Positions 34,414 to 43,755 of a stretch of 64,000 nucleotides of DNA are shown here, piece by piece. The DNA is taken from positions 678,860 to 742,859 of the forward strand of contig DPJD01000001.1 in the NCBI GenBank assembly GCA_003543215.1. The letters run 5' to 3'. Position 1 is the first letter of the stretch. Each line of letters opens with the position of its first letter. This DNA comes from Erysipelotrichaceae bacterium. Its GTDB lineage: Bacteria; Bacillota_I; Bacilli_A; Erysipelotrichales; Erysipelotrichaceae. The notes beneath the pieces were generated by a model that was not told where the DNA came from, ran no database searches, and saw nothing but the letters and a program-made list of their open reading frames with translations. Made by a program: the position numbers and the translations under genes.

Positions 34414-35135
34414 CGTTGATGTTCCTCAAACATAAAATCAACCGCACTTAAAACATATAAACCAGCGGTTTCAGCCCTTAGGATACGCGCACCTAAGTGA
34501 ACCGTCTTAAAGCCCATACTTTCTAATTGCTCGATTTCACTTGGATCAAACCCACCTTCAGGTCCACAAACAAGTGTGATGGATTCATGGGGATTTAGAA
34601 CTTCTTTGATAAAACGAGCGTGCTCATTTTCATAACACACCAGATTGTTGTCCGAACGATAGGATTGAATCTCCTGTAACGTGATCACATCCATAAGTTG
34701 TGGTACATAAGTCCGTTTGCTTTGTTCAGAAGCCTCTTGCATGATTTTTTGATATCGAATCCGCTTGTGTTGGCTTTCTGTTTTATCCCACTTGACAACG
34801 TTACGGCGCAAAACCAAAGGTACGACACGATGAACACCCAGTTCCGTTGCTTTTTGAAGTAAGAACTCCCAACGCTCTTTACGAATCAAAGCTTGAATCA
34901 AAGTGATTTTAATTTCCATTTCACTATTTTGTTTGAGCATTTCAATCGGTGTAGCTAAAACATGTGCCACCTGAATCTCTAAGCGACACAGAGCACGCAT
35001 CTGCTTCTTATCAACACAGATGACCTCTTGTCCACTTTGATAACGTAACACGTTGATGCATTGGTGAACTTGTTCGGCATCGAGCGGAATCGTTTGATTT
35101 AGAATCAAAGGTTCATCCACAAAAAACTGCTGCAT
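34410..35135 (-). CDS. rsmE: 16S rRNA (uracil-1498-N3)-methyltransferase
   Basis: SPOUT-class enzyme that methylates U1498 of 16S rRNA. The 241-residue protein has an N-terminal PUA-like domain beginning QQFFVDEPL and a SPOUT knot with LVCGPEGGFDPSEIEQL, VHLGARILRAETAGLY, the diagnostic SAM-binding signatures. It is linked by TAATG to rluB upstream and by ATGA to the unknown gene downstream. Confidence 0.96.
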   Translation of the reverse strand: MQQFFVDEPLILNQTIPLDAEQVHQCINVLRYQSGQEVICVDKKQMRALCRLEIQVAHVLATPIEMLKQNSEMEIKITLIQALIRKERWEFLLQKATELGVHRVVPLVLRRNVVKWDKTESQHKRIRYQKIMQEASEQSKRTYVPQLMDVITLQEIQSYRSDNNLVCYENEHARFIKEVLNPHESITLVCGPEGGFDPSEIEQLESMGFKTVHLGARILRAETAGLYVLSAVDFMFEEHQR

Positions 35136-35866
35136 TATTTAGTAACTCCATTGTTTGCTAATTCACGTAATTGCTTGACTTCAAAAGGTTTCAAACGTCG
35201 ATATTCACCGGGTCTTAAATCTTTGCACTCAACAAACGCAAGCTTAGCTCGATGAAGACGTGTGACATTTAGGTCAAGTGCTTCCATCATGCGCTTGATT
35301 TGACGATTCTTACCTTCTTGAATCGTTAGTTCCAATTCACATGTCTGTTTAGCGATATTTTTCTTCGTGATCCAAACTTTAGAAGGTAAGGTTACGGTCC
35401 CATCATCCAATTTGATTCCTTTTTCTAACAGTTTGATTTGGGCAGTCGACAAGATGCCATCAATTGAGACCTCATAAAGCTTCGGTAAATGGAAACGCGG
35501 ATGCGTCATCTCATTTGCAAACTCACCATCATTGGTTAAAAAGAGCACACCACTTGTATCGTAATCCAATCGTCCCACAGGAAAGATCCGTTCAGGTACA
35601 TTTAAAAGATCAACAACCGTTTGACGGTCATGTTCATCATTCAAACTACAGATGACTTTCTTTGGTTTATGAAGAAGATAATAGACCTTGTTCTCTCCTT
35701 CGACTTTCTTACCATCGAATTTGACAACAGCACCTTTCTTAACAACAAAACCTAAAGTTGTAATCACTTCATCATCCACTTCAACACGCCCAGCAAGAAT
35801 CAATTCTTCCGCCTTGCGACGAGAAGCAATTCCAGCACGCGCCAGTATTTTTTGTAATCGTTCCAT
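35135..35866 (-). CDS. rluB: 23S rRNA pseudouridine synthase, RluB type
   Basis: Makes pseudouridine in 23S rRNA. The 243-residue protein has an N-terminal S4 RNA-binding domain (MERLQKILARAGIASRRKAE), then the RsuA/RluB catalytic core with the catalytic Asp in GRLDYDTSGVLFLTNDG, and the C-terminal EGKNRQIKRM motif. The start ATG 35866 lies 4 bases after the scpB stop; the longer frame would overlap scpB. scpA-scpB-rluB is a conserved Gram-positive order. Confidence 0.94.
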   Translation of the reverse strand: MERLQKILARAGIASRRKAEELILAGRVEVDDEVITTLGFVVKKGAVVKFDGKKVEGENKVYYLLHKPKKVICSLNDEHDRQTVVDLLNVPERIFPVGRLDYDTSGVLFLTNDGEFANEMTHPRFHLPKLYEVSIDGILSTAQIKLLEKGIKLDDGTVTLPSKVWITKKNIAKQTCELELTIQEGKNRQIKRMMEALDLNVTRLHRAKLAFVECKDLRPGEYRRLKPFEVKQLRELANNGVTK

Positions 35867-35870
35867 TTTT

Positions 35871-36416
35871 TTACTCAAACAGCTGATGTTCGCTGCTTTC
35901 CTCTTGATAGTTTGGAAGGTTTGGTAGTTCATTCAAACTCATCAGTTTGAATAAATCTAAAAATTCCTCCGTAATCTCATACAATATCGGTCGACCCGCA
36001 CTTTCAGAGCGACCCGCTTCACGAATCAAATCTTGAGCCTGTAGTTTCTTCAACATCATTTCGCAACCGACACCACGTATCTCTTCAATTTCCATTCGAG
36101 TGATTGGTTGCTTATAAGCGATGATCGCCAACGTCTCAAGCGCAGATTGCGAGAGTTGACGAGATTTCGTCAAAGTGATGATACGCTGCACATAATCATG
36201 AACAGCAGCTTTTGAAATGAATTTATAACGATCTTGAACGGATATCAGCTCAAACCCACGGTCTTCGCTTTGATATTCTTTCACCATCTCGTCCAGGATG
36301 TTTCGTATATAATCTTCCCCTAGATCTAATGCTTCTGATAACTGCATCAAACTGATGCCTTCTTCACCAAAAACGAAAATGATCCCTTCGATGATGGCCT
36401 TAAGTGTTATATCCAT
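35871..36416 (-). CDS. scpB: segregation and condensation protein B
   Basis: Winged-helix partner of ScpA in the SMC condensin complex. The 181-residue protein carries ALETLAIIAYKQPITRMEIEEIRGV, the ScpB signature, in the second wing domain. I choose ATG 36416 because the GGGGGG ribosome-binding site (36428-36423) lies 6 nt before it, whereas it would touch ATG 36422 directly. It overlaps the end of scpA. Confidence 0.95.
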   Translation of the reverse strand: MDITLKAIIEGIIFVFGEEGISLMQLSEALDLGEDYIRNILDEMVKEYQSEDRGFELISVQDRYKFISKAAVHDYVQRIITLTKSRQLSQSALETLAIIAYKQPITRMEIEEIRGVGCEMMLKKLQAQDLIREAGRSESAGRPILYEITEEFLDLFKLMSLNELPNLPNYQEESSEHQLFE

Positions 36417-37143
36417 AAGCATCCCCCCTTTTAAAATGTACTTCTAAATCATTGAAACTAAAACTGAGAAGATTTCTTCGATTCAGCTCAAGGATGGCTA
36501 AGAAAGTAACGATCAACACACCACGATCTTGAACATCTTGAATCATGTCGTCAAATGAGAATGGTTCCACTAAATTCATGATCATCGCAATCAATTGGTC
36601 ACTTCGATCATCAATTGAAAGTTCTGTCTTTGTGATTTTAACTTGCATGGGATGGGTATAATTGAAACGTTCTAAACACTTCTGCATCGCTTTTAGCAAA
36701 TCACTTTGATTCCCTTGTGTGAATCGAATGTTTTCATCATCCGCTAATTGGATGATTTGTCGTTCTATTGGCTTTTCAAGTTGCTTCTGACGTTCCAAGA
36801 AGCGTTCATTCAGTAATTGCGATATGTCTTTGAACTGTTGATATTCAATCAAACGTCGAACTAAGGCATCTTTTGGATCTTCTTCATAATCATTGACTTC
36901 CAATGGCTTTGGATCAGCAGGCAAACATTTTTTAGATTTATATTCCAAGAGTGCTGCTAATTCATAAAGATACTCACTTGCGATTTCAAGTTTATTTTCA
37001 ACCGCATTCAAATACTGGATGTATTGTTCAATCAAAACGTCCATTGCTAAGTCAAAAAGATCCAGTTTCTTCTCCTTAATGAGATGAAGCATGAGATCTA
37101 AAGGTCCGGTAAATTGTTCAAGTGTAACAGTGAATTTTTGCAT
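36400..37143 (-). CDS. scpA: segregation and condensation protein A
   Basis: Kleisin subunit bridging SMC heads. The 247-residue protein begins with the hallmark FTGPLDLMLHLIKEKKLDL, followed by YLYELAALLEYKSKKCLP, and ends with a winged helix (FLAILELNRRNLLSF). It has a promoter directly upstream. The -10 TATAAT is 9 nt from the ATG with no ribosome-binding site, so the message is probably leaderless. It leads the operon scpAB-rluB-rsmE-unknown-mtaB-murE-deoC. Confidence 0.96.
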   Translation of the reverse strand: MQKFTVTLEQFTGPLDLMLHLIKEKKLDLFDLAMDVLIEQYIQYLNAVENKLEIASEYLYELAALLEYKSKKCLPADPKPLEVNDYEEDPKDALVRRLIEYQQFKDISQLLNERFLERQKQLEKPIERQIIQLADDENIRFTQGNQSDLLKAMQKCLERFNYTHPMQVKITKTELSIDDRSDQLIAMIMNLVEPFSFDDMIQDVQDRGVLIVTFLAILELNRRNLLSFSFNDLEVHFKRGDAYGYNT

Positions 37144-37152
37144 GACTGGTTT

Positions 37153-37180
37153 ATTATACCAAAATAACGATAAGATACAA
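37153..37180 (-). promoter_or_regulatory. promoter of the scpA-deoC operon
   Basis: TTGTAT (37180-37175), 16-nt spacer, TATAAT (37158-37153) on the minus strand. The predicted transcript start falls within a few bases of the scpA start codon. Confidence 0.75.
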
Positions 37181-37187
37181 AAAAGCT

Positions 37188-37829
37188 TTATGACATCCTG
37201 TTTTGAAGTTCCTGTTTAAGTTCATCAATGGAATAATCACGATATTCTTCATGATGAAGTGGTAAACGAACATCGATTGTTACACGATGTGCATTCCCTT
37301 TGATCATAATGTCATTCGTATTATCAAATACTACGGGTATGATTGTTTTTTGATGCGCTTGACAATAGTGATAAAAACTATCATTGATCACAGAATCTTT
37401 ATGATTGACAAAGACAAATAGATTCTTGGATGTTAACATAATCTGATTCAAATGATCGTCGTGTAAGACAAATGAATAATTGGACAAATCAACGAATTGA
37501 GATTGAATCCGTTTGAACCATGTCTTCATATAAGGCAACTTTGTCTTTATACCAAATACAAAGCTGATATCCACAGGAATCTGGGCCAATACCAAAGCAG
37601 CTTCATATGCATTTGAATAACGTGCTATGAATACATGGCCATCTTCTAGTGGAATATGATTCTTATGTGTCATCTCTGCTTTGACCTTAATCAAACGAAG
37701 CAAGATGGTCGCAATGACTTTGGCCGTATATTGATTCAACTCAATATCATCTTTGCGCACATGAAGCAGACTTAACAAAAAGGATGGATAATAAATAATC
37801 ATTTTGATCCACAAAAAAAGATGTTTCAT
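37188..37829 (-). CDS. PlsC-like acyltransferase homologue without catalytic residues
   Basis: A 213-residue protein with an N-terminal hydrophobic segment (~4-22). It can be aligned by pattern to 1-acyl-glycerol-3-phosphate acyltransferases: GHVFIARYSNAYEAALVLA corresponds to their NHxSxxD region, VSFVFGIKTKLPYMKTWFKRI to the next block, and LFVFVNHKDS to the FPEGT block. The catalytic His and Asp and the EGT triplet are not present in those places. It is either an inactive relative or a different family with a similar layout. It overlaps dfrA by ATGA. Confidence 0.6.
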   Translation of the reverse strand: MKHLFLWIKMIIYYPSFLLSLLHVRKDDIELNQYTAKVIATILLRLIKVKAEMTHKNHIPLEDGHVFIARYSNAYEAALVLAQIPVDISFVFGIKTKLPYMKTWFKRIQSQFVDLSNYSFVLHDDHLNQIMLTSKNLFVFVNHKDSVINDSFYHYCQAHQKTIIPVVFDNTNDIMIKGNAHRVTIDVRLPLHHEEYRDYSIDELKQELQNRMS

Positions 37830-38299
37830 TGTTTTTTCTCATACAATTTGAAGTCAAAAGCCTCAAATTCTTCTGTTTTGATGATGGTGTAATCATTCTC
37901 ATCGAAATGCGGAAAGAACGTATCACAGGTATAAATTCCTTTGATATGACTGATTGCAAGATACTTAGCATAGGGTAATGCTTGGGCATATACATTAGCA
38001 CCACCGATGACATAGACTAATTCTTCTGTGCATGCATGTGTTTCCAGGAAAGTTTGAAGATCTTCGATGATTTCAAGATCTTGCATATCCTGCAACAATT
38101 CTGGATGATGTGTCACCACAAGATTCCTTCGTTTCGGTAAAGCTCTTCCAATGCTCAGAAACGTTTTCTTACCCATTAAAATCGTGTGATGTAAGGTCGT
38201 ATTCTTAAAGTGCATCAGATCCTCTTTGATATGCCACGGTAGAGTTCCATTTAAACCAATGCCACCTTGATCATCCATCGCAACGATACAACAGATCAT
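37826..38299 (-). CDS. folA: dihydrofolate reductase
   Basis: NADPH-dependent reduction of dihydrofolate to tetrahydrofolate, needed after thymidylate synthase. The 157-residue protein shows [21 protein letters not shown] (residues ~9-28) with the substrate-binding acidic residue, [16 protein letters not shown] for NADPH, and YVIGGANVY. It overlaps thyA by ATGA, the common thyA-folA pair. Confidence 0.96.
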   Translation of the reverse strand: MICCIVAMDDQGGIGLNGTLPWHIKEDLMHFKNTTLHHTILMGKKTFLSIGRALPKRRNLVVTHHPELLQDMQDLEIIEDLQTFLETHACTEELVYVIGGANVYAQALPYAKYLAISHIKGIYTCDTFFPHFDENDYTIIKTEEFEAFDFKLYEKKQ

Positions 38300-39168
38300 A
38301 CACTCACCTTCGCTTTGATTGCAGGATGAGATTGATAATCGAGCAGCTCAATATCTTCAAATCTAAAGTCTTCAATGTCTTTAATCATTGGATTTAAACG
38401 CAAATGCGCCAAAGGCAATGGATCACGTTCCAGCTGTAAAGCGACCTGTTCCATATGGTCATTATAAATATGTACATCCCCAAACGTATGGACGAACTCC
38501 CCTGCTTCCAAATCACAAACTTGTGCAATCAGATGTGTGAACAATGCATACGATGCGATATTGAAAGGAACCCCAAGAAACACATCCGCTGAACGTTGAT
38601 ACAATTGACAAGACAATTGTTTTCGATCTGAGGACACGTAGAACTGCATCATCATGTGACATGGAGGTAAAGCCATGTTTTCTAACTCAGCTGGATTCCA
38701 TGCACTGATGATATGACGTCTTGAGAATGGATTATGACGAATTCCTTCGATCAATTGTTTCAGTTGATCAATACCATTAAAATCTCGCCATTGCTTACCA
38801 TATACAGGGCCAAGATTGCCATGCTTATCCGCAAACACTTGATCGTTTTTAATTCTTTCTACGTACTCGTCTAAACTTTCATTGTTGTAATCATCTGATT
38901 TCACAAAACGTTCATATGGCCATTCATTCCAAATTCTCACGTTGTTCAATACCAAAGGTCGAATATTGGTTGATCCTGTTATAAACCAAAGTAATTCATA
39001 AACAACTGATTTGAAATGCACTTTCTTTGTCGTCAACAGCGGAAAACCCTTCGTTAAATCAAAGCGCATTTGGTAACCGAAAATTGAACGTGTTCCAGTT
39101 GATGTTCGATCAAGACGATCCGTTCCTTTTTCAAGTATTTCATTTAATAAAGCGTGATATTGTTTCAT
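38296..39168 (-). CDS. thyA: thymidylate synthase
   Basis: Methylates dUMP to dTMP using methylene-tetrahydrofolate. The 290-residue protein has the active-site Cys in [22 protein letters not shown] for phosphate binding, and [18 protein letters not shown]. The start is ATG 39168, placed by AAGGG upstream; the longer frame would pass through the -10 box. It forms an operon with folA and the PlsC-like gene. Confidence 0.97.
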   Translation of the reverse strand: MKQYHALLNEILEKGTDRLDRTSTGTRSIFGYQMRFDLTKGFPLLTTKKVHFKSVVYELLWFITGSTNIRPLVLNNVRIWNEWPYERFVKSDDYNNESLDEYVERIKNDQVFADKHGNLGPVYGKQWRDFNGIDQLKQLIEGIRHNPFSRRHIISAWNPAELENMALPPCHMMMQFYVSSDRKQLSCQLYQRSADVFLGVPFNIASYALFTHLIAQVCDLEAGEFVHTFGDVHIYNDHMEQVALQLERDPLPLAHLRLNPMIKDIEDFRFEDIELLDYQSHPAIKAKVSV

Positions 39169-39187
39169 AATTTTAACCCTTGCCATC

Positions 39188-39193
39188 ATTATA
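39188..39193 (-). promoter_or_regulatory. extended -10 box of thyA
   Basis: TGTTATAAT on the minus strand, 19 bases before the thyA start; the -35 is weak. Confidence 0.6.
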
Positions 39194-39238
39194 ACACGAT
39201 TCAAAATAGACTAAGATGGGAAGAAATAAACCACAAAT

Positions 39239-39270
39239 AAAAATCTTTCAGCTCAAATAGCCTGAAAGAT
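39239..39270 (-). terminator. terminator after ssb
   Basis: ATCTTTCA...TGAAAGAT stem extended by GCT/AGC with a one-base bulge, followed by TTTTTA on the minus strand. Confidence 0.8.
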
Positions 39271-39276
39271 ATCGAC

Positions 39277-39597
39277 TCAACGTGTGCCTAAGAATGAAAC
39301 TTTTTCAGCAATCACTTCACAGTGATAGATGCGGATACTATCCTTACCTTCATAATTGTTGGATTGAACGCGTCCTTTCACTCCAAGCAATGCTCCATCC
39401 GTGCATTGTTCAATGGTTGATTCCGCTAAGTTTCGCCATAACATGCATTGAACTTGATCAGTTTCAAAATCCCCTTGCGTATTTTTAAAATTCCGTTCAA
39501 TTTCCAAAATCAACTCCGCATACTTAATGCCATTGCTGGTTTCTTTTAAACTCGGAACACCAACAGCCTTACCTACCAATACAACTTGATTCAACAT
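39277..39597 (-). CDS. ssbB: single-stranded DNA-binding protein, short SsbB type
   Basis: OB-fold protein coating single-stranded DNA. The start is ATG 39597 with AAGGAGG upstream, giving 106 residues that begin MLNQVVLVGKAVGVPSLKET. It stops right after the OB-fold (EKVSFLGTR) and lacks the Gly-rich linker and acidic DDDIPF-like tip of the main SSB. The size resembles the competence SsbB of B. subtilis (113 aa), fitting the presence of comG. It is transcribed alone. Confidence 0.88.
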   Translation of the reverse strand: MLNQVVLVGKAVGVPSLKETSNGIKYAELILEIERNFKNTQGDFETDQVQCMLWRNLAESTIEQCTDGALLGVKGRVQSNNYEGKDSIRIYHCEVIAEKVSFLGTR

Positions 39598-39648
39598 AAA
39601 TTCCTCCTTGTGAAAAGAGTATGCCATAATCAAGATTAACTTTCGAAT

Positions 39649-39676
39649 GGTCAAAATGGTTAGATTTCTCGACCAT
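39649..39676 (-). terminator. weak hairpin upstream of ssb, possible M16 operon terminator
   Basis: GATGGT-10 nt-AACCAT followed by TTTTG on the minus strand. A second hairpin, AACTTGC/GCAAGTT, overlaps the stop of the peptidase gene (39697-39717). Neither has a long T run. Confidence 0.4.
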
Positions 39677-39706
39677 CTGCACGCTTACATGAACGAAACT
39701 TGCCAA

Positions 39707-40990
39707 TTAAGCAAGTTTACTAAGACCTGTCATTTTCACTAATGCAGTGGGTTTGTTCAATAAATCTTCACCGATGTTCAGGATATCTTCAAATTGAATC
39801 GATTTTAGAAGTGCAATCGAATCCATCATCTCCACATCATTGAAATGTGAACGTAAAAGTGTGATGGCATAATCATCTTGATCATCAAAACTACGCAACA
39901 TCTGTGCATAATATCGACGTTTTAAAAGATCAAAAGCTTGTTGAAAAGCACCGAGTTCAGTTTTAAGACTTGATCGAATCAAATCGATGAAATCATGCTC
40001 ATCTTCATTCTCACCATAGAACATCACAAATCCATACTCACGATTGACTTCAACTTCATAACCAAAATACTCAGCGATACGACCTGTTTCCATCCAATCC
40101 TCATAAGCTGGATTCGTCGGTGAAAAAATCAATTCAAGAAAAAGTCGATACTGCCATTCTCTTTCAATGTTCATTTTCTGATCATCCGAATAGTCATCTA
40201 ATTTAAATGAATACGTTATTTTGGATGCTTGAATATCCATCTCGAATTGATGGAAAGGACGCACCACTTCTTTAGGTTCAGCTTCTAGTACACGCTTGAT
40301 TTCATGACTTGGCTCAAATGACTTTTGGTCTTGATTTAACTTGACCCATCGAAAAATCAATTCCGGAGCTAAAGGCGTAACACAAACAAGTGTTGAATTC
40401 GCTGGATGATAATTCAATCGATAAGCATCCATTAAATCTTCCATGCCCGTCGCATTGACTGATTCTTCCGTTCCTCCGATATCTAAGCGAACAGGATGAT
40501 TTGCATATAGCGATTGGTATGTTTCGGCCATCAAGCGCTGTTCAGGCATCTGTTTATACATTCTCAACTCTTGAGTGATGATGCCCTTTTCTTTTTCTAC
40601 GGAAGCTTCGGTAATTGATAGGTTTTGAACAAAGTTTAGTAAAAGATTCAAAGGTTTCTGAAGTGATTTTTTGCTTGAATTGAAATAATAAACGGTTTCA
40701 TTGTACGAAGTAAACGCATTGACATTACACGAAAGATGACTAAAGCTCTGCATGATGTCGATGCCACCTGGATTCTCAAAAAGTTTATGCTCTAAAAAGT
40801 GTGCGACTCCTGATGGGAAATGTTTGATTTCTTCATTAACCTTTTGCGTCAAGTCAAAGGATCCAAATGGAAACCCAAGATAAAATACGGAAGATTGGTA
40901 ATCCACCTTTTGGATGACATAGAGTTTCAAACCATTCTCTAGTTCAAACACATCATAATGTTCGTTTATATCTTTAAATGTTTTACGCAT
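39707..40990 (-). CDS. M16 zinc peptidase, active subunit (YmfH-like)
   Basis: Insulinase-family metallopeptidase of 427 aa. It has the inverted zinc motif HFLEHKLFE near residue 67, with a downstream Glu expected about 75 residues later (VEKEKGIITQELRMY). Two M16 domains are present. The next gene upstream codes for an M16 protein without the motif, the usual active/inactive pair known as YmfH/YmfF in Bacillus. The start ATG 40990 overlaps the partner's stop (TGATG). The physiological substrate is unknown. Confidence 0.92.
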   Translation of the reverse strand: MRKTFKDINEHYDVFELENGLKLYVIQKVDYQSSVFYLGFPFGSFDLTQKVNEEIKHFPSGVAHFLEHKLFENPGGIDIMQSFSHLSCNVNAFTSYNETVYYFNSSKKSLQKPLNLLLNFVQNLSITEASVEKEKGIITQELRMYKQMPEQRLMAETYQSLYANHPVRLDIGGTEESVNATGMEDLMDAYRLNYHPANSTLVCVTPLAPELIFRWVKLNQDQKSFEPSHEIKRVLEAEPKEVVRPFHQFEMDIQASKITYSFKLDDYSDDQKMNIEREWQYRLFLELIFSPTNPAYEDWMETGRIAEYFGYEVEVNREYGFVMFYGENEDEHDFIDLIRSSLKTELGAFQQAFDLLKRRYYAQMLRSFDDQDDYAITLLRSHFNDVEMMDSIALLKSIQFEDILNIGEDLLNKPTALVKMTGLSKLA

Positions 40991-42216
40991 CAATTCTTAC
41001 CTCTGATTGTATATTGTCCAACCAATTCAATTTTTTGAGCGATTGCTTCAATATCGCTTTTACTCACATTTCGAATGGCTTTGATGGTTGCTTTCAAATC
41101 CAAATCATATTGGGTATAACCTCTTTGATACATGAAATTCAAATAAGCATAGGGTTCATCGATCATAGACTCCAGACCATTGATAAACATTTTCTGAGCT
41201 GTTTTAAGCAAAGCATGGCTGAACTTACCCTTAGCAAGCTTAATCCGTTGAAGCTCAATCAACATTTCAACTTCATCCAAATCTTTATGATTGATACCCG
41301 TTTGAATGGCCATCACACCATCAAAATTGAATGAACTTGCACTTATTGAATAACACAAACTTCGTTTCTCACGGATTTCTTGAAATAATAAGGAATTCGG
41401 TAACTGTCCCAACATGATCACATACAATCGCATCGCTAGGTACTGTGCATCATTGTATGCCGTATGTGTCGCATAGAGTTGCGTAAATGTCGTTTGACTG
41501 GTTTCCTTTTGGATGGTTGCTTTAAAATTATGGCGTGGTTGGAAAATATAGGCTGAAGGCAAAATACTTAATGTTTGATTGAACGACAATTGACTTTGCA
41601 GTTCATTTTGATCTAAACCTTTGAAATCACCCATGATTAAGATCATCGGTTGAATCTGTTCCAACAGTTGTTTGTGGTACGCTTTTAACTCATCCAATTG
41701 AATGGATTCAATCACTTCGATATTTCCTTGGCTGAATACAGCCAGCGGTGTATCTTTCCCAACGCCCTCACACACTTTAATGATTCCTAAATGGCTAGGC
41801 TTGTCTTGAATACGTTTCAAACTTGCGATTAAATTCTTCTTTGCCTCACTCAAACTGGCTTCATTCATTAAAGGTTTACGTATACAATCCATTAAGAAAT
41901 GTGCCGCTTTCAGGATATGGGGTTGATCGGTGTATCGTTCATTCAGAGTACGAATACGAATCTCTAAAACATGCGCCGCACCAAAGGTTGTTGTTTTGCT
42001 GCTAAGACTCAAGCCAAAAAGTGCATCCATTTGATTGGACATTGCTTGTTTACTTGGATAAGATTCTGATCGATCGCTCATCATGTAAGACAGGATATTG
42101 CTCATACTAACATTGGGCTCACGGTTTTCAACCGCAAAACGTATGGATATGATCATATCTTTGAACTTATCGGTATCGATCCAATTAAATGGTAGATCTT
42201 GTTTAATTTTAAACAT
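40990..42216 (-). CDS. M16 peptidase-like protein, inactive partner (YmfF-like)
   Basis: A 408-residue homologue of the neighbouring M16 peptidase. Where the zinc motif should be it has SMSNILSYMMSDRSE, so it cannot bind the metal the usual way. The R/Y pair characteristic of non-catalytic subunits may lie in FQEIREKRSLCYSISA, which is conserved. It most likely forms a clamshell with the downstream active subunit. It is divergent from pncB. Confidence 0.9.
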   Translation of the reverse strand: MFKIKQDLPFNWIDTDKFKDMIISIRFAVENREPNVSMSNILSYMMSDRSESYPSKQAMSNQMDALFGLSLSSKTTTFGAAHVLEIRIRTLNERYTDQPHILKAAHFLMDCIRKPLMNEASLSEAKKNLIASLKRIQDKPSHLGIIKVCEGVGKDTPLAVFSQGNIEVIESIQLDELKAYHKQLLEQIQPMILIMGDFKGLDQNELQSQLSFNQTLSILPSAYIFQPRHNFKATIQKETSQTTFTQLYATHTAYNDAQYLAMRLYVIMLGQLPNSLLFQEIREKRSLCYSISASSFNFDGVMAIQTGINHKDLDEVEMLIELQRIKLAKGKFSHALLKTAQKMFINGLESMIDEPYAYLNFMYQRGYTQYDLDLKATIKAIRNVSKSDIEAIAQKIELVGQYTIRGKN

Positions 42217-42295
42217 TGAAAACTCCTCTTCTTCTATCGTGATATAATGATTTTACACGCATCATCATACCACAGAATAGGAAACCGTACTTGTC

Positions 42296-43738
42296 ATGAA
42301 CTCTTACAAACACTCCGCTTTACTTACTGATCTTTATGAATTCACAATGGCTTACACCTACTTCAAGCAAAACAGACATGAAGATATTGCTTATTTTGAT
42401 ATGTTCGTTCGAACAATCCCAAATCAAGGTGGTTATATCCTTTTTAATGGTCTTAATCAATTGATCGATCAAATCAATAATTATAAGATTACGGAAGAAG
42501 ACTGTGATTATCTTAGATCCACCGGTTTCTTTGATGAGGATTTCTTGACTTACCTTAGCAATTTGAAATTAACTCTAGACATCTGGTCAATTGAGGAAGG
42601 TACACCTGTATTTGCAAATGAACCTTTGGTTACAGTTCGAGGTCCATTGCTTCAAACGCAATTGATTGAAACACTCTTGTTGTTGAGTATCAACTATGCT
42701 ACCCTAGTCACTAGTAAAGCGCGTCGGATCGTTGAAGCCGCAAAAAATCGTTCGGTTTTAGAATTTGGGGTACGTCGTGCTCAAGGCATTGATGCATCCG
42801 TTGAAGGTGCACGTGCTGCATACATCGCTGGTGCGATTGGAACTTCCAATACTTTGGCAGGACAAATACACGGTATTCCAGTTTCTGGAACGATGGCGCA
42901 TAGTTTCATCCAAATGCATGAAAGCGAATATGAAGCTTTCTTGGAATATGTCGAGATACAGCCTAATAATTCTGTATTACTTGTCGATACGTACGATACA
43001 TTACACAGTGGAATACCCAATGCAATCAAAGTCGCTAAGGATTATTTGATTCCCAATGGATATCGTTTAAAGGGAATACGTCTCGATAGTGGTGATTTGG
43101 CGTATCTCTCTAAAAAAGCACGAATTGAATTGGATGAAGCTGGCTTACATGATTGCAAGATCATCGCATCCAATTCCTTAAGTGAAGACATCATTGATGA
43201 CCTACTCGTGCAAGATGCTCAAATCGATGTGTTTGGTGTTGGCGAGAACTTAATCACTTCAAGTTCACATCCAGTGCTTGGGGGCGTATATAAGGTCGTT
43301 GCCTATGAAAAAGGCGAAGAGATCATTCCTACCATAAAACTCAGTGAAAATATTGAAAAAATCACTAATCCAGGATTTAAGAAATTGATTCGTTTTTATG
43401 ATAATGTTTCAAATAAAGCAATTGGTGATTTGATTTGTCTCGCTGACGAAGTGATTCCACTGGATGCCTACACACTTTTTGATCCAATAGCACCTTGGAA
43501 AAAGAAAGAAATCTCTAATTACCACTACAAACAACTACAAAGACCGATATTCGTAAATGGTAACTGTGTCTATGCTGTGAAGACAACCGAAGAAACTCGC
43601 AAATTCTGTCAAGAGCAAATGGATACAATTTGGGATGAAGTAAAACGTTTACGCTTCCCGCATAAGTATTACGTCGACTTATCAGAAAAACTTTATAATC
43701 TAAAAAATGATCTCATTCAAAAAAATAAGAAGGCTTAA
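42296..43738 (+). CDS. pncB: nicotinate phosphoribosyltransferase
   Basis: First step of NAD salvage from nicotinate: forms nicotinate mononucleotide from PRPP. The 480-residue protein has LTDLYEFTMAYTYF at the N-terminus, EFGVRRAQG and SGTMAHSFIQMH with the phosphorylated His, and GIRLDSGDLAYLS for PRPP. A ribosome-binding site AGGAAA lies 11 nt upstream. It converges with the nucleoside importer, sharing a terminator hairpin that includes both stop codons. Confidence 0.96.
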   Translation: MNSYKHSALLTDLYEFTMAYTYFKQNRHEDIAYFDMFVRTIPNQGGYILFNGLNQLIDQINNYKITEEDCDYLRSTGFFDEDFLTYLSNLKLTLDIWSIEEGTPVFANEPLVTVRGPLLQTQLIETLLLLSINYATLVTSKARRIVEAAKNRSVLEFGVRRAQGIDASVEGARAAYIAGAIGTSNTLAGQIHGIPVSGTMAHSFIQMHESEYEAFLEYVEIQPNNSVLLVDTYDTLHSGIPNAIKVAKDYLIPNGYRLKGIRLDSGDLAYLSKKARIELDEAGLHDCKIIASNSLSEDIIDDLLVQDAQIDVFGVGENLITSSSHPVLGGVYKVVAYEKGEEIIPTIKLSENIEKITNPGFKKLIRFYDNVSNKAIGDLICLADEVIPLDAYTLFDPIAPWKKKEISNYHYKQLQRPIFVNGNCVYAVKTTEETRKFCQEQMDTIWDEVKRLRFPHKYYVDLSEKLYNLKNDLIQKNKKA

Positions 43739-43755
43739 TGCCTTCTTATCTTTTT
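43725..43755. terminator. shared terminator between pncB and the nucleoside permease
   Basis: ATAAGAAGGC-TTAAT-GCCTTCTTAT with A and T runs on both sides, so active in both directions. Both stop codons lie within it. Confidence 0.88.
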
